Source: G965232465 sp965276005
GTDB lineage: Bacteria > Pseudomonadota > Alphaproteobacteria > JAQWUY01
Reading direction: 5' to 3'
Assembly (NCBI GenBank): GCA_965276005.1
Contig: OZ254962.1
Span: 2,666,001-2,730,000 of the forward strand
Length of the DNA stretch: 64,000 nt
The notes beneath the pieces were generated by a model, which did not search any database, was not told the origin of the DNA, and was given only the letters and a program-made list of their open reading frames with translations. Numbering within the stretch: position 1 is the stretch's first letter; each line of letters starts with the position of its first letter. Shown piece by piece: positions 60,615-64,000 of the stretch. Both the position numbers and the translations under genes were made by a program.

Positions 60615-61475
60615 ATGAAATTTGCCACTTATACGACAGCGGATAAACAAACTTTTTATGGGGCGGTTGCGGATGCGGGTATGATTGCCCTGTCGCCACA
60701 CTTTCCCCAGTGGGCAACGCTGAGGGATGTGATTGCCGATCGAGGGTTGTCTACTCTTGTCCAGCACGCACGGGGGCTGTCGGTTACCCATGCACAGGGA
60801 TCGTTTATATATGAAATTCCGCTGCCGAATGCGGAGAAGATTATTTGTGTTGGGGTCAATTTTCCCGCCCGTAACGCTGAATATAAAGACGGACAAGCTG
60901 CCCCCGAAAACATGTCGTTGTTTCCCCGCTTTGCCGGTTCGTTTACCGGGCACAATCGCCCACTGATTCGTCCAAAAGTCTCCGATAAGCTGGATTATGA
61001 AGGCGAAATTGCCGTTGTCATTGGCACCGGTGGTCGCCATATCAAACAAGCGGATGCATATGATCATATCGCCGCTATATCGCTGTGCAATGAAGGTACT
61101 TTGCGGGATTGGGTGCGACATGCAAAATTTAATGTTACACAAGGGAAAAATTTCGACAGCTCCGGTGCTATCGGTCCGTGGTTGGTACCGTTTACCGATG
61201 CCCGCCAACTGGATGATGTGCGATTGACCACCCATGTAAATGGCGAATTACGCCAAGACGACCGCACCGCCCGCATGCTGTTTCCCATTAAGCGGCAAAT
61301 AGAATACATTTCCACTTTTACCACATTGGCAGCCGGCGATATTATTATCACCGGCACCCCCACAGGAGCGGGGGCAAGGTTCGACCCGCCTAAATTTTTA
61401 AAACCGGGCGATGTGGTTGAAGTTACTGCCGAAGGTATTGGCACTCTGGTAAACACTGTCGAGGATGAAGTATGA
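60615..61475 (+). CDS. hpaG: Fumarylacetoacetate hydrolase-family protein (HpaG-like isomerase/decarboxylase)
   Basis: 286 residues with the FAH C-terminal fold. Landmarks are ICVGVNFPARNAEY near 80, the metal site YEGEIAVVIGTGGRH near 128, and the ITGTPTGAGARFDPPKFLKPGD end near 245. The likely reaction is decarboxylation or isomerisation of a 5-oxopent-3-ene-1,2,5-tricarboxylate type intermediate of homoprotocatechuate breakdown, judged by the hpaH, hpaI and hpaF neighbours. AAAGGAG precedes the ATG. It overlaps the next gene by four bases. Confidence 0.8.
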   Translation: MKFATYTTADKQTFYGAVADAGMIALSPHFPQWATLRDVIADRGLSTLVQHARGLSVTHAQGSFIYEIPLPNAEKIICVGVNFPARNAEYKDGQAAPENMSLFPRFAGSFTGHNRPLIRPKVSDKLDYEGEIAVVIGTGGRHIKQADAYDHIAAISLCNEGTLRDWVRHAKFNVTQGKNFDSSGAIGPWLVPFTDARQLDDVRLTTHVNGELRQDDRTARMLFPIKRQIEYISTFTTLAAGDIIITGTPTGAGARFDPPKFLKPGDVVEVTAEGIGTLVNTVEDEV

Positions 61476-62275
61476 CTTTAACGCAAAACGCCTCTGACAT
61501 TGCCAAACGGTTATTTGATGCGGATCGCAGCCGCAGGCAAATAGGCATTGTTAGCGAAGACAATCCGCATATGGACATGGACGATGCGTATGTGGTGCAA
61601 GACGGGTTGGTACAGCATAAACTACAGGCGGGCTTGCAACATGTCGGCTGGAAGATTGGTTTAACCTCAAAAGCCATGCAATACGCCCTAAATATCGATA
61701 TTCCTGATAGTGGTGTGTTGTTTGATGATATGCTGTTTGAAAATGGTTGCACTGTACCTGCAGAGCGGTTTATTCAGCCCCGTATCGAGGCAGAAATCGC
61801 CTTCGTGATGCAATCGGCGATAACGGGCGACACCATTAGCGAAGACGATATTTTAAATGCCACCGATTATATTGCCCCGTGTTTGGAAATTCTCGACACC
61901 CGTATAGTGCGGCACAATCCCGCCACTGGTGCCCACCGTAAAATTTTTGATACTATTGCCGACAATGCGGCAAATGCAGGGGTTGTATTGGGGACGGAAA
62001 AGTTTTCTGCACACGCTATCGACATGCGGTGGGTGGGGGCGATTGTCAGCCGTGATGATGCGGTGGAAGAAACTGGACTAGGGGCGGGGGTATTAAACAA
62101 TCCGGTCACTTCGGTGGTATGGCTTGCCAACCGTTTGGCGGCATATGGCAAGCATATTCGGGCGGGGGATATTGTCCTGTCCGGGTCGTTTATCCGCCCT
62201 GTCGAAGCCCCCAGCGGTAGCCGATTTTATGCGGATTTTGGCGACTTTGGGTCGGTGTGTTGTGATTTTGCCTAA
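61472..62275 (+). CDS. hpaH: 2-oxo-hept-4-ene-1,7-dioate hydratase
   Basis: 267 residues of the hydratase/decarboxylase family related to FAH. Markers are GWKIGLTSKAMQYALNIDIPDSG near 52-74, the metal-site ERFIQPRIEAEIAFVM near 98, and GASVEIVDTRI-type CLEILDTRI near 135. It adds water to 2-oxohept-4-ene-1,7-dioate to give 4-hydroxy-2-oxoheptanedioate, the substrate of the next enzyme. Translationally coupled to hpaG by an ATGA overlap. Confidence 0.87.
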   Translation: MTLTQNASDIAKRLFDADRSRRQIGIVSEDNPHMDMDDAYVVQDGLVQHKLQAGLQHVGWKIGLTSKAMQYALNIDIPDSGVLFDDMLFENGCTVPAERFIQPRIEAEIAFVMQSAITGDTISEDDILNATDYIAPCLEILDTRIVRHNPATGAHRKIFDTIADNAANAGVVLGTEKFSAHAIDMRWVGAIVSRDDAVEETGLGAGVLNNPVTSVVWLANRLAAYGKHIRAGDIVLSGSFIRPVEAPSGSRFYADFGDFGSVCCDFA

Positions 62276-62287
62276 GGAAAGAAAACT

Positions 62288-63118
62288 ATGTCAGCACCTA
62301 TGAATATATTTAAACACCGCTTAAAACAAGGCACGCCACAAATGGGGTGTTGGGCGGGTATGGGCGATGGGTATGCAACGGAAATCACCAGTACAGCGGG
62401 TTTTGATTGGTTGTTGATAGACGGGGAACACGCCCCTAATGACCTGCGAACCATTATGCAGCAATTGCAAATTGTCGAAAAATCGGCTAGCGAACCGGTG
62501 GTACGGTTGCCTGTGGGCGATCGGACTCTGATAAAACAAGTGCTTGATGTGGGGGCACAAACCCTGCTTATTCCTATGGTCGAGAGTGCCGAACAGGCAC
62601 GGCAATTGGTGCAGTATATCCACTATCCACCCTTTGGCAAGCGGGGCGTGGGGGCATCGCTTGCTCGAGCGTCAGCGTTTTCAAAAATTCCTGTGGCGGC
62701 GTATCTACAAACCGCCGGCGATGAAATATGTTTGCTGGTGCAAATTGAAAGCAGAGCGGCACTCGATGCTTTGGACGACATTTTGACGGTGCAGGGCATC
62801 GATGGGGTGTTTGTCGGTCCCTCAGATTTGGCGGCGGATATGGGTTACATTGGCAATCCGTCCGTCCCCGAAGTACAACAGGCGGTGGTTACCGCCCTAA
62901 ACAAAATTATACACACCGATAAAGCGGCGGGGATTTTGACCACCGATTTAGACTTGGCACAGCAGTATATCCACATGGGGGCAACCTTTGTGGCAACGGG
63001 GGTTGATGTGATCGCATTTGCCACCGCTGTTCGCAGTCTTGCGGCAAAATCGCAAGCCCTTGTGGGGCGAACGGACGGTACAGACCCCACAGATACACCG
63101 CCTTGTTCTGGATACTAA
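62288..63118 (+). CDS. hpaI: 4-hydroxy-2-oxoheptanedioate aldolase
   Basis: 276 residues, class II HpcH/HpaI aldolase. It cleaves its substrate into pyruvate and succinate semialdehyde. Visible sites are WLLIDGEHAPND near 40 (Asp/His of the active site), VRLPVGD near 74, PMVESAEQARQLV near 97, and GVFVGPSDLAADMGY near 175 (substrate-binding Ser-Asp). AAGGA precedes the ATG. It is longer at the C terminus than the E. coli enzyme by about ten residues. Confidence 0.9.
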   Translation: MSAPMNIFKHRLKQGTPQMGCWAGMGDGYATEITSTAGFDWLLIDGEHAPNDLRTIMQQLQIVEKSASEPVVRLPVGDRTLIKQVLDVGAQTLLIPMVESAEQARQLVQYIHYPPFGKRGVGASLARASAFSKIPVAAYLQTAGDEICLLVQIESRAALDALDDILTVQGIDGVFVGPSDLAADMGYIGNPSVPEVQQAVVTALNKIIHTDKAAGILTTDLDLAQQYIHMGATFVATGVDVIAFATAVRSLAAKSQALVGRTDGTDPTDTPPCSGY

Positions 63119-63137
63119 TAGACGGGTAGGGGGAATT

Positions 63138-63521
63138 ATGCCACATTTTATCGCCGAATATTCACCAAACATAGCCGATATTATCGATTTCGATGGGTTG
63201 TTTACAGCGGTTATCGACACGATGCAACAAACGGGTATATTTCCATTGGCAGGCATTCGCTGTCGGGCGTCTGCCGCCAGCCACTACCGCATCGCCAACG
63301 GCGATAAAAAGTTTGGCTATATCCATATGACCTTAAAAATTGGGGCGGGACGGGACAGTGCCAGCCAAAAAACGGCAAGCGACAAAATATTTGCCACTAT
63401 AACCGCCCAATTACAGCCCCTATACGATACGCATTTGGTGGCTATATCGTTCGAAGTGATCGAGCTACCCCCCATATTAAATTACAAGAAAAATAACATT
63501 CATAAATATCTGGAATCTTAA
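63138..63521 (+). CDS. hpaF: 5-carboxymethyl-2-hydroxymuconate isomerase
   Basis: 128 residues of the CHMI tautomerase family. The second residue is Pro, the catalytic N-terminal proline once Met is removed (MPHFIAEYS). I chose the ATG at 63138, with a GGTAGGGGG site; the frame extends into hpaI, but only this start exposes the proline. It isomerises the muconate semialdehyde product before decarboxylation. It closes the hpaG-H-I-F set. The ring-cleavage hpaD and dehydrogenase hpaE are not in the window. Confidence 0.88.
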   Translation: MPHFIAEYSPNIADIIDFDGLFTAVIDTMQQTGIFPLAGIRCRASAASHYRIANGDKKFGYIHMTLKIGAGRDSASQKTASDKIFATITAQLQPLYDTHLVAISFEVIELPPILNYKKNNIHKYLES

Positions 63522-63533
63522 CTCCCCCCGTTC

Positions 63534-63559
63534 CCCCACCCTTAGTAAAAAGGGTGGGG
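63534..63559 (+). terminator. Strong hairpin after the hpa operon
   Basis: CCCCACCC (63534-63541) pairs with GGGTGGGG (63552-63559), starting 13 bases after the hpaF stop. No U-run follows, so termination by it alone is uncertain. Confidence 0.5.
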
Positions 63560-63591
63560 TAATAGGGATTTAGGTTAAGGTAACTGGTGTA

Positions 63592-63609
63592 TGTAAAACA
63601 TGTTTTACA
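63592..63609. other. 18-bp perfect palindrome
   Basis: TGTAAAACATGTTTTACA is fully palindromic. It sits in the 479-base stretch after hpaF (63522-64000) where I see no convincing gene. It could be a protein-binding site or a second terminator-like stem. Confidence 0.5.
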
Positions 63610-63798
63610 ATATGTTCTGTATCGTGTCTGTTGTTTGCTGTTCCTGAGAACTGGCTCGTGCTAGGGGATACAATGCTGCTAATAGATATAGTTCGGCGGA
63701 GAACGCTGGCATAAGACACAGCCAACAGTGCAAACCTAATGCTATTTTGTCGAAACGCCTTATTCATAACTTTTCATCTTGCAACTACATCACTTAAC

Positions 63799-63992
63799 CA
63801 TCGCCCCCCATTCAGGGCTTGTTCAAATTACACATACATCGCCCGCTTATCCGGGCTTGCCTAAATTTACCTGCACACTGCCCACACACTCGGGGCTCTC
63901 CTAAACTATTCTCGCACCACCCACATATTTAGAGTTTTTCTAAACTGTCCCTGCATCGCCTAGTCCTTTGGGGTTGCCCAGTTTCTTGGGGC
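63799..63992. repeat. Degenerate tandem repeat of about 39 bp, five units
   Basis: Units start at 63799, 63837, 63876, 63915 and 63954. The consensus is roughly CATCGCCC, then CGGGGCTT, then CTAAATT, with 38-39 bases per unit. On the minus strand one frame shows a degenerate 13-residue pattern broken by stops, so it may be the eroded end of a repeat-coding gene that continues past the window. It is too irregular for a CRISPR array. Confidence 0.5.
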
Positions 63993-64000
63993 TTGTGCGA

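Noticed and set aside
63570..63767. A 65-codon minus-strand frame beginning MNKAFRQNSIRFALLAVS, resembling the adhesin's signal peptide
   Set aside because: The likeness stops after about ten residues, there is only a weak ribosome site, and the frame crosses the 18-bp palindrome. Kept as unproven.
63799..63992. CRISPR array
   Set aside because: Units are 38-39 bp with decay across the whole unit and no constant repeat alternating with unique spacers; no cas genes in the window.

Overview
The window is a contiguous stretch of a bacterial chromosome, most likely an alphaproteobacterium. The clues are gapR (DUF2312) behind an ABC-F gene, a class I (archaeal-type) lysyl-tRNA synthetase, a DUF3426-like gene divergent from ftsEX, the argH-lptM-lysA order, and ATP-dependent pckA. 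Two complete TRAP transporters, a large ABC uptake operon and a homoprotocatechuate lower pathway suggest a heterotroph living on dissolved organic acids and aromatics, perhaps marine. That lifestyle is inference. I found no rRNA, tRNA or CRISPR array.

Layout. 1-8.3 kb: an LpxL-type acyltransferase and two DctPQM TRAP operons separated by a pentapeptide-repeat membrane protein. 8.3-11.5 kb: two small membrane proteins, pckA and an O-methyltransferase, all on the minus strand. 11.7-15.4 kb: galU-ugd-phosphohexomutase for sugar-nucleotide supply. 15.8-18.4 kb: a sulP-Gfo/Idh pair. 18.5-21.3 kb: ettA-gapR-SDR. 21.5-32.4 kb: a ten-gene minus-strand operon with a carbohydrate-type ABC importer (two binding proteins, two permeases, one ATPase), three double-SnoaL proteins, a bicupin and an alpha/beta hydrolase. 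This looks like a dedicated uptake and catabolism system for an unidentified substrate. 33.0-37.2 kb: a giant TPS/filamentous-haemagglutinin-type exoprotein with an FG-GAP repeat block inside its helix region. 37.2-42.4 kb: housekeeping genes (DUF3426-like, ftsEX, argH, lptM, lysA).

42.4-48.4 kb is an accessory island. It has three tandem paralogues of a beta-class DNA methyltransferase fused to a C-terminal GIY-YIG (T5orf172-like) nuclease domain. They are nearly identical except for the central target-recognition segment. An integrase fragment follows, then about 1.3 kb of three tandem degenerate repeats that look like non-coding RNA genes with minus-strand terminators. This island is the best candidate for an undescribed system.

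48.4-64 kb: lysS, a DUF4143 ATPase, pntAB, a copper module (multicopper oxidase, CsoR, DUF318 permease) with two matching CsoR-type operators placed between -35 and -10 boxes, a DinG/XPD-type helicase, and an hpaG-H-I-F operon with a clear promoter. The window ends in a non-coding stretch with a degenerate 39-bp tandem repeat.

A structured intergenic repeat family (about 130-bp core, several hairpins, compensatory base changes) occurs at 11.5, 15.4 (three cores in tandem) and 21.3 kb.
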